DNA of 64,000 nt. Source: SIG480 sp045595605. Lineage in GTDB: Bacteria; Bacillota; Clostridia; Oscillospirales; JAAYXM01. The notes under the pieces were generated by a model. It ran no database searches, was not told where the DNA came from, and saw only the letters and a list, made by a program, of their open reading frames with translations. This document shows positions 16,244 through 24,635 of the stretch, in pieces. The translations under genes were made by a program, and so were the position numbers. The DNA is taken from contig JAZOAS010000149.1 of NCBI GenBank assembly GCA_045595605.1, positions 1-64,000 on the forward strand. Direction: 5' to 3'. The first letter of the stretch is position 1; every line of letters starts with the position of its first letter.

Positions 16244-17014
16244 ATGGCTAAGATTTTTGCTGTGGCAAACCAGAAGGGCGGAGTCGGAAAGACTACGACC
16301 TGTGTTAACCTTGCCGCATCGCTTCATTCGCTTAAAAAACGGGTGCTTCTCGTTGATATGGACCCTCAGGGTCATTCGAGCATCGGCTTCGGCGCGAATA
16401 AGCGCGACGAGCTCCCGACAGCTTATGACCTTATAATAAACTCCACCCCTATTTCTCACGTTATACGGAAAACGCCTTACGGCGACCTTCTCCCCGCAAG
16501 CACAAACCTTGCCGCGGCTGAAGTTGAACTCGTTTCCGTTGCAAACCGCCACTTTATTCTCCGCGATGCTCTAAGCGAAGTTGCGGATAAATACGACTTT
16601 ATCATAATTGACTGCCCGCCGTCGCTCGGTATGTTGACTATCAACTCTCTCTGTGCGGCAAACTCGGTTATTGTCCCTGTAGATTGCGGTTTCTACGCGC
16701 TCGAAGGTCTTTCCGCGCTCACGGGAACGATGTCAACTATCAAAAAGTCGCTTAATCCCGAGCTTGACATCGAGGGTGTTCTGCTCACGATGTTTGATTC
16801 GAGAACGAACCTTTCAGTGCAAATTGCACAGGAAATCAAGCGTTTCTTTCCAAAAAAGGTCTTTACTACGACGATTCCGAGAAATGTAAGGCTTGCCGAA
16901 GCTCCGAGCCACGGCAAACCCGTTATGGAATATGACCGTCACTCGCGCGGGGCAGAATGTTATATGAACCTTGCCGCAGAAATCATCAAGAAACACAAAA
17001 AGGAGGCTCTTTAA
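16244..17014 (+). CDS. parA: Chromosome partitioning ATPase ParA/Soj
   Basis: A 256-aa ParA-type ATPase that, with ParB, positions origins and regulates DnaA. Deviant Walker A QKGGVGKTT (10-18), Walker A' LLVDMDPQG (about 35-43) and Walker B FIIIDCPPSLG are intact, and length equals that of Soj. The start (ATG at 16244) has GGTGAGAAG upstream. The stop codon directly abuts the parB start, indicating tight coupling. Confidence 0.95.
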   Translation: MAKIFAVANQKGGVGKTTTCVNLAASLHSLKKRVLLVDMDPQGHSSIGFGANKRDELPTAYDLIINSTPISHVIRKTPYGDLLPASTNLAAAEVELVSVANRHFILRDALSEVADKYDFIIIDCPPSLGMLTINSLCAANSVIVPVDCGFYALEGLSALTGTMSTIKKSLNPELDIEGVLLTMFDSRTNLSVQIAQEIKRFFPKKVFTTTIPRNVRLAEAPSHGKPVMEYDRHSRGAECYMNLAAEIIKKHKKEAL

Positions 17015-17881
17015 ATGGCTAAAAAAGGGCTTGGCAAAGGGCTTGACGCCTTATTTGTAAGCGATCTCAACGCGACCTCCGAAATCTCCGAACAGCCTAA
17101 AGAAACCGAAATCAGAATTACCGATATCGACCCGAACAAAGCTCAGCCGAGAAAGCTTTTCTTCGACGATTCACTCGAAGAGCTTGCAGAATCCATAAGA
17201 ACTCACGGAATATTGCAGCCTCTCGCTCTTCGTCGCCGCGAAAACGGAAGATACCAGATTATCGCGGGTGAGCGCCGCTTCCGCGCCGCAAAGCGCGCAG
17301 GGCTCAGCTCTGTTCCCGCCGTTATAATTGAAGCTGACGACCGCGAGGTTGCTGAGCTTGCGCTTATCGAGAACTTACAGCGCGAGGACTTAAACCCCGT
17401 CGAAGAAGCAGAGGGAATCAAAGCTCTGCTCGATGAATATAATCTCACACAGGAGCAGGCGGCAGAACGCCTTGGAAAATCCCGTTCAACGCTCACGAAT
17501 ATGCTCCGTCTCCTCGCTCTCTCCCCCGGCGCGCTTGCTTATCTCCGCGAAGGCAAGATTGAGCGCGGTCACGCAAAGGTTTTACTTGCGCTTGACCCCG
17601 AAAAGCAAGAGGAGGCCGCCGCAATAGTTTATGACAACAGCCTCAATGTCCGTCAGACCGAGGCTCTTGTAAAAAAGCTCTCAGCAAGCGAGGCTACACC
17701 GACGAAGGATGCGGAAACCGTAGCGGTTGACTATATCGCGGCTCTTGAGCGCGACCTCACAAAGTCGCTTGGCAGAAAGGTTCGCGTGCATCACGGTAAG
17801 CGCCGCGGAAAGCTTGAGCTTGAATATTACGGAAACGACGATTTGGAGCTTCTTATCAAAGCTCTCGGCCGCATAAAGTAG
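17015..17881 (+). CDS. parB: Chromosome partitioning protein ParB/Spo0J
   Basis: A 288-aa centromere-binding CTPase clamp. It opens with the family tag MAKKGLGKGLDALF, then the N-terminal domain with PNKAQPRK, GILQPLALR and the CTP motif GERRFRAAKRAG. The middle helix-turn-helix (TQEQAAERLGKSRSTLTNMLRLL) reads parS, and a C-terminal dimerisation segment ends VHHGKRRGKLELEYYGNDDLE. AGGAGG lies before the ATG, within the end of parA. It loads at parS and spreads, recruiting SMC. Confidence 0.96.
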   Translation: MAKKGLGKGLDALFVSDLNATSEISEQPKETEIRITDIDPNKAQPRKLFFDDSLEELAESIRTHGILQPLALRRRENGRYQIIAGERRFRAAKRAGLSSVPAVIIEADDREVAELALIENLQREDLNPVEEAEGIKALLDEYNLTQEQAAERLGKSRSTLTNMLRLLALSPGALAYLREGKIERGHAKVLLALDPEKQEEAAAIVYDNSLNVRQTEALVKKLSASEATPTKDAETVAVDYIAALERDLTKSLGRKVRVHHGKRRGKLELEYYGNDDLELLIKALGRIK

Positions 17882-17891
17882 GAGGCTTCCC

Positions 17892-18335
17892 ATGAACGAA
17901 ACTCAGAAGAATACGAAGCGCTCGCTTGTGATATACTGCATCTCGATTTTTATCTGTGCAGTTGCTATCATCCTTCTCGCTTCTTTCTCGCAGGCAAGAA
18001 TTACCCGCGAAGCTGACGCTATAAAAGATAGGCTTGCATCAGCCGAAACCCTTGCCGCAGACAGCAAAACCCGTCTTGACGCGGTTATGACCGAAAACAC
18101 ACGCCTTACAGACAAAGTAAAGGCCCTCACAACAGAGAACGACGACCTGAAAATTTACAAAGAAAAGGCTTCAAAGCACCTTGAGGCAGAGAAAAAGCTC
18201 AACCATCTTCTCTCCTTAAAATTGCAGAAGAAGACAAACTCACTAAAAATCGCAAAAAAGGCATTCGACGAGGCAGGATATGTTGATTTCCTCTCTCCCG
18301 ACAGCCTTACAGTATATAATAATTACATCAAATAA
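17892..18335 (+). CDS. Membrane-anchored coiled-coil protein, unknown
   Basis: A 147-aa protein with one transmembrane helix (about 12-30) followed by a heptad-rich coiled coil (about 35-110) and a small C-terminal segment ending DFLSPDSLTVYNNYIK. It resembles DivIC/FtsL-like or septum-associated small proteins in architecture only; I see no conserved motif. AGGAGG precedes the ATG. It sits 10 nt after parB and 16 nt before serS, inside a probable parA-parB-X-serS transcript. Confidence 0.7.
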   Translation: MNETQKNTKRSLVIYCISIFICAVAIILLASFSQARITREADAIKDRLASAETLAADSKTRLDAVMTENTRLTDKVKALTTENDDLKIYKEKASKHLEAEKKLNHLLSLKLQKKTNSLKIAKKAFDEAGYVDFLSPDSLTVYNNYIK

Positions 18336-18351
18336 AGGAAAGTGAACAAAA

Positions 18352-19629
18352 ATGCTCGATATTAAAGTAATCAGAGACAATCCGGAAAAAGTCAAAGCGG
18401 CTCTCAACCGCCGTTGTAAAGACTATTCTGCAGAGGTTGACCGCGTCCTTGAGCTTGATACCCGCCGTCGCGAAATCATCGGCAAGAGCGAGGCTATCAA
18501 GGCTACTCAGAACGCTGAAAGCAAGAAGATTCCGCTTCTCAAGAAGGCGGGAGAGGACACAACAGCTATCTTCGCTGAGCTTAAAAAGCTTGCAGACGAA
18601 ATCAAGGAGCTTGAAGGCGAGCTCAAAACTGTTGAAGACGAGCTCAACACAGCTCTCCTCGTTATCCCGAACACTCCGAATGACTCTATCCCCGACGGCC
18701 CCGACTCTGACTCAAATGTCGAGATAAGACGCGACGGAACTCCGCGCAAGTTTGACTTCGAGCCGCAGGCTCACTGGGATATCGGCGAGAACCTCGGAAT
18801 CCTCGACCCGACTACTGCCGCAAAGGTTACGGGCGCTCGCTTCCACTTCTATAAGGGCGCAGGCGCGGCTCTTGAGCGCGCAGTCATCAACTTCTACCTC
18901 GATACACACACAAGCCGCGGATATACCGAAGTTTTCCCGCCGTTTATGGTAAACCGCGCATCTATGACAGGTACAGGTCAGCTTCCGAAGTTCGAGGAGG
19001 ACGCTTTCCACCTCGGCCGCGAGGATTACTTCCTCATCCCGACAGCTGAAGTTCCGGTTACCAATATGCACCGCAGCGACATCCTTGACGGCGAGAACCT
19101 TCCGATAAAGTACTGCGCATACTCCGCTTGCTTCCGTGCAGAAGCAGGAAGCGCGGGTCGCGACACTCGCGGTCTTATCCGTCAGCACCAGTTCAACAAG
19201 GTTGAGCTTGTTAAGTTTGCTAACCCCGCAAACTCATACGATGAGCTTGAGTCTCTCACAAACGATGCTGAGTTCGTCCTTAAGTCTCTCGGACTTCCCT
19301 ACCGCGTTGTATGCCTCTGCGCAGGTGACCTCGGCTTCTCCTCTGCTATGACATATGACATCGAAGTATGGATGCCGTCATACGACAGATACCTTGAAAT
19401 CTCCTCTTGTTCAAACTTTGAGGACTACCAGGCTCGCCGCGCATCTATCCGCTTCAGGGAAGAGGCAGGCGCAAAGCCCCAGCTTCTCCATACGCTCAAC
19501 GGTTCAGGCGTTGCTATCGGCAGAACGGTTGCAGCTATCCTCGAAAACTACCAGAACGCTGACGGCTCCGTTACTATTCCTGAAGTCCTCCGCAAGTACA
19601 TGGGCGGCAGAGAAAAGATCGAAAAGTAA
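18352..19629 (+). CDS. serS: Seryl-tRNA synthetase
   Basis: A 425-aa class II aminoacyl-tRNA synthetase charging tRNA-Ser (and the precursor of Sec-tRNA where present). The N-terminal antiparallel coiled coil (about 30-105) grips the tRNA variable arm. The catalytic core has motif 2 around ACFRAEAGSAGRDTRGLIRQHQF split at about 262-285 and motif 3 near GSGVAIGRTVAAILENYQ. Length is that of the family. Confidence 0.97.
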   Translation: MLDIKVIRDNPEKVKAALNRRCKDYSAEVDRVLELDTRRREIIGKSEAIKATQNAESKKIPLLKKAGEDTTAIFAELKKLADEIKELEGELKTVEDELNTALLVIPNTPNDSIPDGPDSDSNVEIRRDGTPRKFDFEPQAHWDIGENLGILDPTTAAKVTGARFHFYKGAGAALERAVINFYLDTHTSRGYTEVFPPFMVNRASMTGTGQLPKFEEDAFHLGREDYFLIPTAEVPVTNMHRSDILDGENLPIKYCAYSACFRAEAGSAGRDTRGLIRQHQFNKVELVKFANPANSYDELESLTNDAEFVLKSLGLPYRVVCLCAGDLGFSSAMTYDIEVWMPSYDRYLEISSCSNFEDYQARRASIRFREEAGAKPQLLHTLNGSGVAIGRTVAAILENYQNADGSVTIPEVLRKYMGGREKIEK

Positions 19630-19668
19630 TTACAATTCGTATAATTAGTATAACATAATACGGTTTAT

Positions 19669-19704
19669 AATCAGAAACACCGCCAATCGGCGGTGTTTCT
19701 GATT
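19669..19704 (+). terminator. serS terminator
   Basis: A 16-bp perfect stem (19669-19684 with 19689-19704) around the tetraloop AATC. The T tract after it is interrupted, but the stem is very stable. Confidence 0.75.
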
Positions 19705-19729
19705 ATATTAGTCGGTTTATCTCTTATCT

Positions 19730-19760
19730 AAAAAAGCACCGCCGAAGCGGTGCTTTTTTT
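19730..19760. terminator. Terminator of the pot operon
   Basis: AAAAAAGCACCGC and GCGGTGCTTTTTT around a CGAA loop. On the minus strand it follows potD, whose stop codon overlaps the edge; it can also stop serS readthrough. Confidence 0.9.
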
Positions 19761-20787
19761 AACCCATACTTGCCTTAATCTCTGTCCAGAGCTCGTCGTA
19801 AATCTTTGTTTTCTCGCCGAGAGAAGAGAAGATTTCAAGGTCGTACTTTGTTACATCGGGGTATGCTGTCGGGTCTTTTCCTGCCTCGCCCATAAGCTCG
19901 CGCGCCGGAGTTGACGGTGAGGAGTAGCCGATGTACTCAGCATTCTTTGCCGCGATGTCCGGGCGGCACATAAAGTTTATAAACTTCTCAGCAGCTGCCT
20001 TGTTCTTGCAGTTTGCCGGAATACACATCGAATCGAAGAAGATGTTTGAGCCTTCCTTCGGGATTACATACTCAAGGTCTTCGTTATAGCCCTTGCAGTA
20101 AACCGCGTCACCCGCATACACGAGCGCAAGCGCCGCTTCCCCGCCTATCATCTTGTCCTTTACCTCATCTACTACCCAGGTGAGAACGAGCGGACACTGG
20201 TCGATAAGCTTCTGCTTTGCTTCAGAAAGCGCCTTTTCTTCAAGAGTGTTTAAGCTGTATCCGAGATACTTGAGCGCAATACCGATAGCGTCGCGCTGGC
20301 TGTTCATCATGATGATGTTCTTTTCGTACTTACTATCCCACAAAGCACCCCAGCTGTCAATCGGGCCGTCAACCATCGTCTTATTATAAAGGATACCGAC
20401 GGTTCCCCATGTATAAGGGACGGAAAACTTGTTTTCGGGGTCGAATGAGAGGTTCTTATACGCATCGTCTATCGCCGAGTAGTTTGTGATGTTCGCAAAA
20501 TCAATCGGCGCGAGAAGGTCCTCTTCAATCATTCTCTCAATCATATAGTCCGACGGGATGAGGACATCGTATGCGTTGTTTGAGTTTTTGACTTTTGTGT
20601 ACATATCCTCGTTTGTCTCGAACATCTCGTATATAACGCGGATATTCTCCTCTTCCTCGAACTGGTCGATTACGCCCGGAGCAATATAGTCGCCCCAGTT
20701 ATAAACCCTTACAACCTCGCGGTCATCACCGCAGGATGAAAGAAGAAGGCACATTACCGCAAGAAACGCAAGAAGAACTTTTTTCAT
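19759..20787 (-). CDS. potD: Spermidine/putrescine-binding lipoprotein
   Basis: A 342-aa substrate-binding protein for polyamine uptake. A lipoprotein signal peptide (MKKVLLAFLAVMCLLLSSC) leads into VRVYNWGDYIAPGVIDQFEEE, the diagnostic PotD/PotF opening whose WGDY residues line the amine pocket. YTWGTVGILYNK and VYAGDAVYC further match. It overlaps potC by 4 nt and ends the potABCD operon. Spermidine versus putrescine preference cannot be read from this. Confidence 0.95.
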   Translation of the reverse strand: MKKVLLAFLAVMCLLLSSCGDDREVVRVYNWGDYIAPGVIDQFEEEENIRVIYEMFETNEDMYTKVKNSNNAYDVLIPSDYMIERMIEEDLLAPIDFANITNYSAIDDAYKNLSFDPENKFSVPYTWGTVGILYNKTMVDGPIDSWGALWDSKYEKNIIMMNSQRDAIGIALKYLGYSLNTLEEKALSEAKQKLIDQCPLVLTWVVDEVKDKMIGGEAALALVYAGDAVYCKGYNEDLEYVIPKEGSNIFFDSMCIPANCKNKAAAEKFINFMCRPDIAAKNAEYIGYSSPSTPARELMGEAGKDPTAYPDVTKYDLEIFSSLGEKTKIYDELWTEIKASMG

Positions 20788-21575
20788 ATTCTTATCCCCT
20801 TTTTCTTTTCTTTTTCTTTCTTTACTGCTCCGAAGTTTGCAAGAAGCAGAATTACAAAGATAACTGTGAACATAATGGTCGAAAGCGCGTTGATTTCAGG
20901 CTTTATTCCCCTCTTTGCCATTGTGTATATTGAGATTGAGAGGTTGCTTACGCCGTTTCCGGTCGTAAAGAAGCTTATGATAAAGTCGTCAATCGACATT
21001 GTAAGCGCAAGCAGAAAGCCTGTTCCGATACCCGGCAGAAGCTCCGGGAAAATAACCCGCCAAAACGAGTTCCACGGCGTACAGCCGAGGTCCTGAGCCG
21101 CATCGTACAAGCTCCAGTCAAGCTGGCGAACTTTCGGGAGCACGCTTAGTATTACATAAGGAATACAGAAGGTTATGTGCGAAATCAGCATCGTGAAGAA
21201 GCCAAGGTCAAGCCCCATAAGCGTAAACAAGAGCATGAGCGAGACGCCCGTAACGATTTCCGCATTTAGCATCGGGATGTACGCAAGCGAGAGGACGATT
21301 GACCCGCCGCGAGAACCGCGCATACCAAGTCCGTACGCCGCCATAGAGCCGATAACCGTCGCAATAAGTGCGGCAAGAAGACCGCAGAGGAGTGTGGTAT
21401 AGAGCGCTGACATAATCGCATCGTTTGAGAAGAGCTGACGGTACCAGTCGAGCGTAAAGCCCTTCCAGACAGCGCGTGACTTTGACTCGTTGAACGAATA
21501 GACCATAAGAACAGCTATCGGAGCATACAAAAACGCAAGAACGAGACCGATGTAAACCTTTGAAAGCTTTTTCAT
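20784..21575 (-). CDS. potC: Polyamine ABC transporter permease PotC
   Basis: A 263-aa inner-membrane permease with six predicted helices. The EAA coupling loop appears as DAAQDLGCTPWNSFWRVIFPELLPGIGTG (split around 155-183). The opening Y-S-F-N-E-S and the IDDFIISFFT segment are typical of PotC. It overlaps potB and potD by 4 nt each, so the operon is translationally coupled. Confidence 0.94.
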   Translation of the reverse strand: MKKLSKVYIGLVLAFLYAPIAVLMVYSFNESKSRAVWKGFTLDWYRQLFSNDAIMSALYTTLLCGLLAALIATVIGSMAAYGLGMRGSRGGSIVLSLAYIPMLNAEIVTGVSLMLLFTLMGLDLGFFTMLISHITFCIPYVILSVLPKVRQLDWSLYDAAQDLGCTPWNSFWRVIFPELLPGIGTGFLLALTMSIDDFIISFFTTGNGVSNLSISIYTMAKRGIKPEINALSTIMFTVIFVILLLANFGAVKKEKEKKKGIRI

Positions 21576-22405
21576 CGCAAAATTCTACCCCCGTTCCCTG
21601 TGTTTTCAACATCTCCGCGGTTTATAAAGTACATAAACGCAAGAACGATTACCATTATAATAACGCTTATCGCGCTACCGAAGTGCCAATCGTTGACCAC
21701 GCGGAACTGCTGTTCAATAATATCGCCGATGAGCGGAACTTTTCCGCCGCCCATGAGCTGAGAGATTACGAAGGTCGTAACGCTCGGAACGAAAACCATG
21801 GCAATTCCCGAAAGAATACCCGGAATTGAGAACGGAAGCGTTACTTTGATAAACGCCTGAACACTGTTCGCACCAAGGTCAGCCGCCGCCTCAAGAAGAC
21901 TCGTATCAAGCTTCAAGAGCGTAATATATATCGGCATTATCATAAACGGGATATAGTTATAGACCGTTCCGAGAATAACCGCGCCCTCGTTATAGAGGAA
22001 ATGAACCTTCTTAAAGCCGAGGCTTGTTATAACCGTATTAATAAGGCCTGTATTCTCGAGAATTGAGAGCCAGGAGTATGTACGGAGGAGAAAATTCATC
22101 CACATCGGAAGGAGAATGAGGATAATTATTATGAAATTGTATCTCGATTTGCTCCTTGCGAGGATGTATGCGACGGGATAGCCGCAGAGAATGCAGATTA
22201 TCGTAGAAACAATCGCAATCTTAAAGCTTCGGAGAAGAACACCCGCATACATCGGGTCAAGAAGCCTTGTGAACGATTCTACCGTCAGGGCAAAGCCCGC
22301 ATCGGTCTCTTTCGTGAACGCGAAATAGAAAACTATCGCAAGCGGAAAAAGGATAAACACCGCTGTCCATACATAAAGCGGAATCAAAAATACAGTCTTT
22401 TTCAA
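21572..22405 (-). CDS. potB: Polyamine ABC transporter permease PotB
   Basis: A 277-aa permease, partner of PotC in the membrane channel. Six helices; the EAA loop reads LEAAADLGANSVQAFIKVTLP (about 180-200). The phrase MWMNFLLRTYSW is characteristic of PotB/PotH proteins. Four-base overlap with potA. Confidence 0.94.
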   Translation of the reverse strand: MKKTVFLIPLYVWTAVFILFPLAIVFYFAFTKETDAGFALTVESFTRLLDPMYAGVLLRSFKIAIVSTIICILCGYPVAYILARSKSRYNFIIIILILLPMWMNFLLRTYSWLSILENTGLINTVITSLGFKKVHFLYNEGAVILGTVYNYIPFMIMPIYITLLKLDTSLLEAAADLGANSVQAFIKVTLPFSIPGILSGIAMVFVPSVTTFVISQLMGGGKVPLIGDIIEQQFRVVNDWHFGSAISVIIMVIVLAFMYFINRGDVENTGNGGRILR

Positions 22406-23508
22406 TTCTCAACCCCCGCTTCTTCCGTATGAACCGGCTTTTCAACCTTTTTCTTCAAATCAGGCGAATTTTCGCTCTTGTGCATAACCTGAATGTCCTC
22501 GGGAGCTACGCGAAGCGATACACGGCTTCCCGGCGGGCAGTTTACGGTAGATTGCGCGAGGATAATCTCGCCGTGGCAGTCAACGCGCATTTCATAGTGA
22601 ACGCCCTTGAATATGGACGATACAACCTCGCCGCACGGATACTCCGCAGAGAGCGCTGAGAGCTTGACATCCTCGGGTCGCAAAACGACATCAACCGGCG
22701 CATTTTCGCCAAAGCCCGCGTCAACACACGGGAAGATATGGTCGAGGAACGAAACCTCGTAATCTCGAATCATCTTCGCGGGGAGGATGTTGCTGTCGCC
22801 GATAAAGTCTGCAACGAAAGCGTTTTTCGGCTCGTTGTAGATGTCCTGGGGCGTGCCTATCTGCTGAATCTTACCGCCGTTCATGACAACGATAGTGTCA
22901 GACATGGTATGCGCTTCCTCCTGGTCGTGAGTGACATAAACAAAGGTAATTCCGCTTTCCTGCTGAATTCTTTTCAGCTCAATCTGCATCTCCTTGCGAA
23001 GCTTTAAGTCAAGCGCGCCGAGAGGCTCGTCGAGAAGAAGAATATCAGGCTTGTTGATGAGCGCGCGCGCTACTGCAACGCGCTGCTGCTGACCGCCCGA
23101 GAGCGTCGTGACATCGCGGTCACGGAAGCCTTTTAAGCTCACAAGCTCGAGCATCTCGTCAACATCGCGGTCAATTTTCTTCTTATCCCACTTCTTTATA
23201 TTCGGACCAAAGGCGATATTCTCGCCTACCGTCATCTTCGGGAAAAGGGCATAGCGCTGGAAAACGGTGTTGATGTTTCTCTTATGGGGCGGGACATCGT
23301 TGATGCACTTGCCCTGATAAAAGACATTTCCCTCACTCGGCTTCAAAAAGCCGCCGATGATGCGGAGAAGCGTGGTCTTACCGCAACCGGAAGGGCCGAG
23401 AAGCGTAAGAAACTCGTTCTTCTCAATATAGAGATTTATCCCGTTTAAAACATCCATACCGTCAAAGGTTTTATAAATGCCCGAAAGCTCAAGAATTCTT
23501 TCTCCCAT
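22402..23508 (-). CDS. potA: Polyamine ABC transporter ATPase PotA
   Basis: A 368-aa ATPase. Walker A GPSGCGKTT (about 38-46), Q-loop, signature LSGGQQQRVAVARAL, Walker B ILLLDEPLGALD and the switch His in VTHDQEEA are present. A C-terminal TOBE-type regulatory domain (about 280-350) follows. The start has AGGAG 6 nt upstream. It lies 51 nt after the cupin regulator gene, presumably in one transcript. Confidence 0.95.
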   Translation of the reverse strand: MGERILELSGIYKTFDGMDVLNGINLYIEKNEFLTLLGPSGCGKTTLLRIIGGFLKPSEGNVFYQGKCINDVPPHKRNINTVFQRYALFPKMTVGENIAFGPNIKKWDKKKIDRDVDEMLELVSLKGFRDRDVTTLSGGQQQRVAVARALINKPDILLLDEPLGALDLKLRKEMQIELKRIQQESGITFVYVTHDQEEAHTMSDTIVVMNGGKIQQIGTPQDIYNEPKNAFVADFIGDSNILPAKMIRDYEVSFLDHIFPCVDAGFGENAPVDVVLRPEDVKLSALSAEYPCGEVVSSIFKGVHYEMRVDCHGEIILAQSTVNCPPGSRVSLRVAPEDIQVMHKSENSPDLKKKVEKPVHTEEAGVEN

Positions 23509-23559
23509 CTCAATCTCCTATATATAACAAAAAGTTTAGTATAAGTGTTCTTTTAAGGC

Positions 23560-24102
23560 TTAAAAATTAGGCGGCGAAGAAACCCAGATTATCTGCGCTG
23601 TCGATTTGCCGCGGTTTTTTATGCTGTGCTGTTTGTCGGCCGCGAAATAAAACGCGTCGCCCTTTCTGAGCTTCTCGGTTTTCATACCGAGGCGGAGAGT
23701 AATCGTCCCCGAAAGGACATACCCGAACTCCTCGCCCGCGTGGGGCATATCAACCGGCGTTTCCTGACCGGGAAGTATCTCGTATAAAATCGGCTCCATT
23801 TCGTTTCTCTGCGCCGTTGAGACAAGCCAGGTTCTCTTTCCCGTTTCGTCTTCCTTTTCGCACATATCCTCGCTCTTATACACAACCGGCGTAGAATCCC
23901 CCGTCTGAGCGAAGAACTCTTCAAACGAAGTACCGAGCGCATCGAAGATATCCGAGAGCGTCGCAAGGCTCGGCGAGGTCTGGTTTGATTCAAGCTGAGA
24001 AATAAAGCCCTTTGAAAGCTCACAGCGGTCTGCAAGCTCCTGCTGGGTGAGGCCGTAATAAAGCCTTAAAAGCTTTATTCTGCCACCGATATCAATATTC
24101 AT
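23560..24102 (-). CDS. XRE-cupin regulator of polyamine uptake operon
   Basis: A 180-aa regulator combining an N-terminal helix-turn-helix (IKLLRLYYGLTQQELADRC then LSKGFISQLE, residues about 7-62) with a C-terminal cupin (about 105-178; MPHAGEEFGYVLSG, GDAFYFAADKQHSIKN). The family includes PuuR and commonly sits at the head of potABCD in Clostridia, sensing a small molecule through the cupin. The ATG at 24102 has AAAGGTG upstream; the reading from 24138 would start inside a stable hairpin. Confidence 0.88.
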   Translation of the reverse strand: MNIDIGGRIKLLRLYYGLTQQELADRCELSKGFISQLESNQTSPSLATLSDIFDALGTSFEEFFAQTGDSTPVVYKSEDMCEKEDETGKRTWLVSTAQRNEMEPILYEILPGQETPVDMPHAGEEFGYVLSGTITLRLGMKTEKLRKGDAFYFAADKQHSIKNRGKSTAQIIWVSSPPNF

Positions 24103-24231
24103 AAAAATCACCTTTTTCAAAACGGCAAAAACCCACATCGCAAAGCTTCTTTTGCGGTGGGTTTATCTGCGTTTATTTCCCCCTCGACGAGGTTTCGTAA
24201 AAATAAACTTTATGTTTGATATTAGAGTTAC
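24103..24231 (-). promoter_or_regulatory. Structured leader of the pot operon, possible attenuator
   Basis: From the predicted start (about 24225) to the ATG there are about 123 nt. First a stem, GTTTATTT/AAATAAAC (24201-24208 with 24171-24178), encloses a CCTC/GAGG hairpin. Then comes a terminator-like hairpin: arms at 24151-24164 and 24129-24144 (14 pairs with a 2-nt bulge) followed by T5 on the minus strand. GTTTAT of the first stem could also pair with GATAAAC at the foot of the second, so two alternative folds exist. I know no named riboswitch with this shape. Confidence 0.5.
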
Positions 24232-24260
24232 AATATAACATATATATACGGATTTGTCAA
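24232..24260 (-). promoter_or_regulatory. Promoter for regulator-potABCD
   Basis: On the minus strand: -35 TTGACA (24255-24260), 17-nt spacer, -10 TATATT (24232-24237). A near-consensus SigA promoter. Confidence 0.72.
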
Positions 24261-24326
24261 TAGGTTTTCGATATTTTTCGCGCCGGAGATGGAAGATTTT
24301 CATTTTCAAAAATTCTTAATTTGTAT

Positions 24327-24467
24327 GTCCTGCCGGACGGGCCTACTTTTGATTGCAAAAGTAGCAAAACCGGGGAGAACTCACGCCTCGCTCCCGCGAG
24401 GCAAGAAACCTCCCCGCTCTCACTGCGGTTCGGTCACGCCGCGGTTCTAACAGTCCACTGGACTGTT
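24327..24467. other. Cluster of stem-loops in a gene-free gap
   Basis: The 532-nt gap between the pot regulator and the glnQ-like gene holds no convincing gene. It contains GTCC/GGAC (24327-24338), CTACTTTTG/CAAAAGTAG (24343-24364), CGGGGAG/CTCCCCG (24371-24416) enclosing GCCTCGC/GCGAGGC (24385-24402), GCGG/CCGC (24425-24442) and AACAGTCCA/TGGACTGTT (24449-24467). Each is a perfect helix. This could be a structured RNA or a copy of a genomic repeat family; strand is undecided. Confidence 0.55.
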
Positions 24468-24575
24468 ATTCATTTCCGCGACGACATTCGTCTTCGCCTC
24501 ACTACCCTCCGCTCGCACCAAATTAACTCTCTACAATGTGTCAGTTTGTTATATGCGGTTTGTGCAGAGCGAAAA

Positions 24576-24606
24576 AGAAGAGCCGAAAATTCGGCTCTTC
24601 TGATTT
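24576..24606 (-). terminator. Terminator of amino-acid ABC operon
   Basis: A 12-bp perfect stem (24576-24587 with 24590-24601) followed on the minus strand by a T-rich run. It lies downstream of the glnQ-like gene. Confidence 0.8.
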
Positions 24607-24635
24607 TGCGGTGCAGAGGTTTTTAACATCCTCTT

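Noticed and set aside
24321..24626. 101-codon plus-strand open frame
   Set aside because: Runs through the stem-loop cluster and into the terminator, has no ribosome site, and its composition follows the hairpins.
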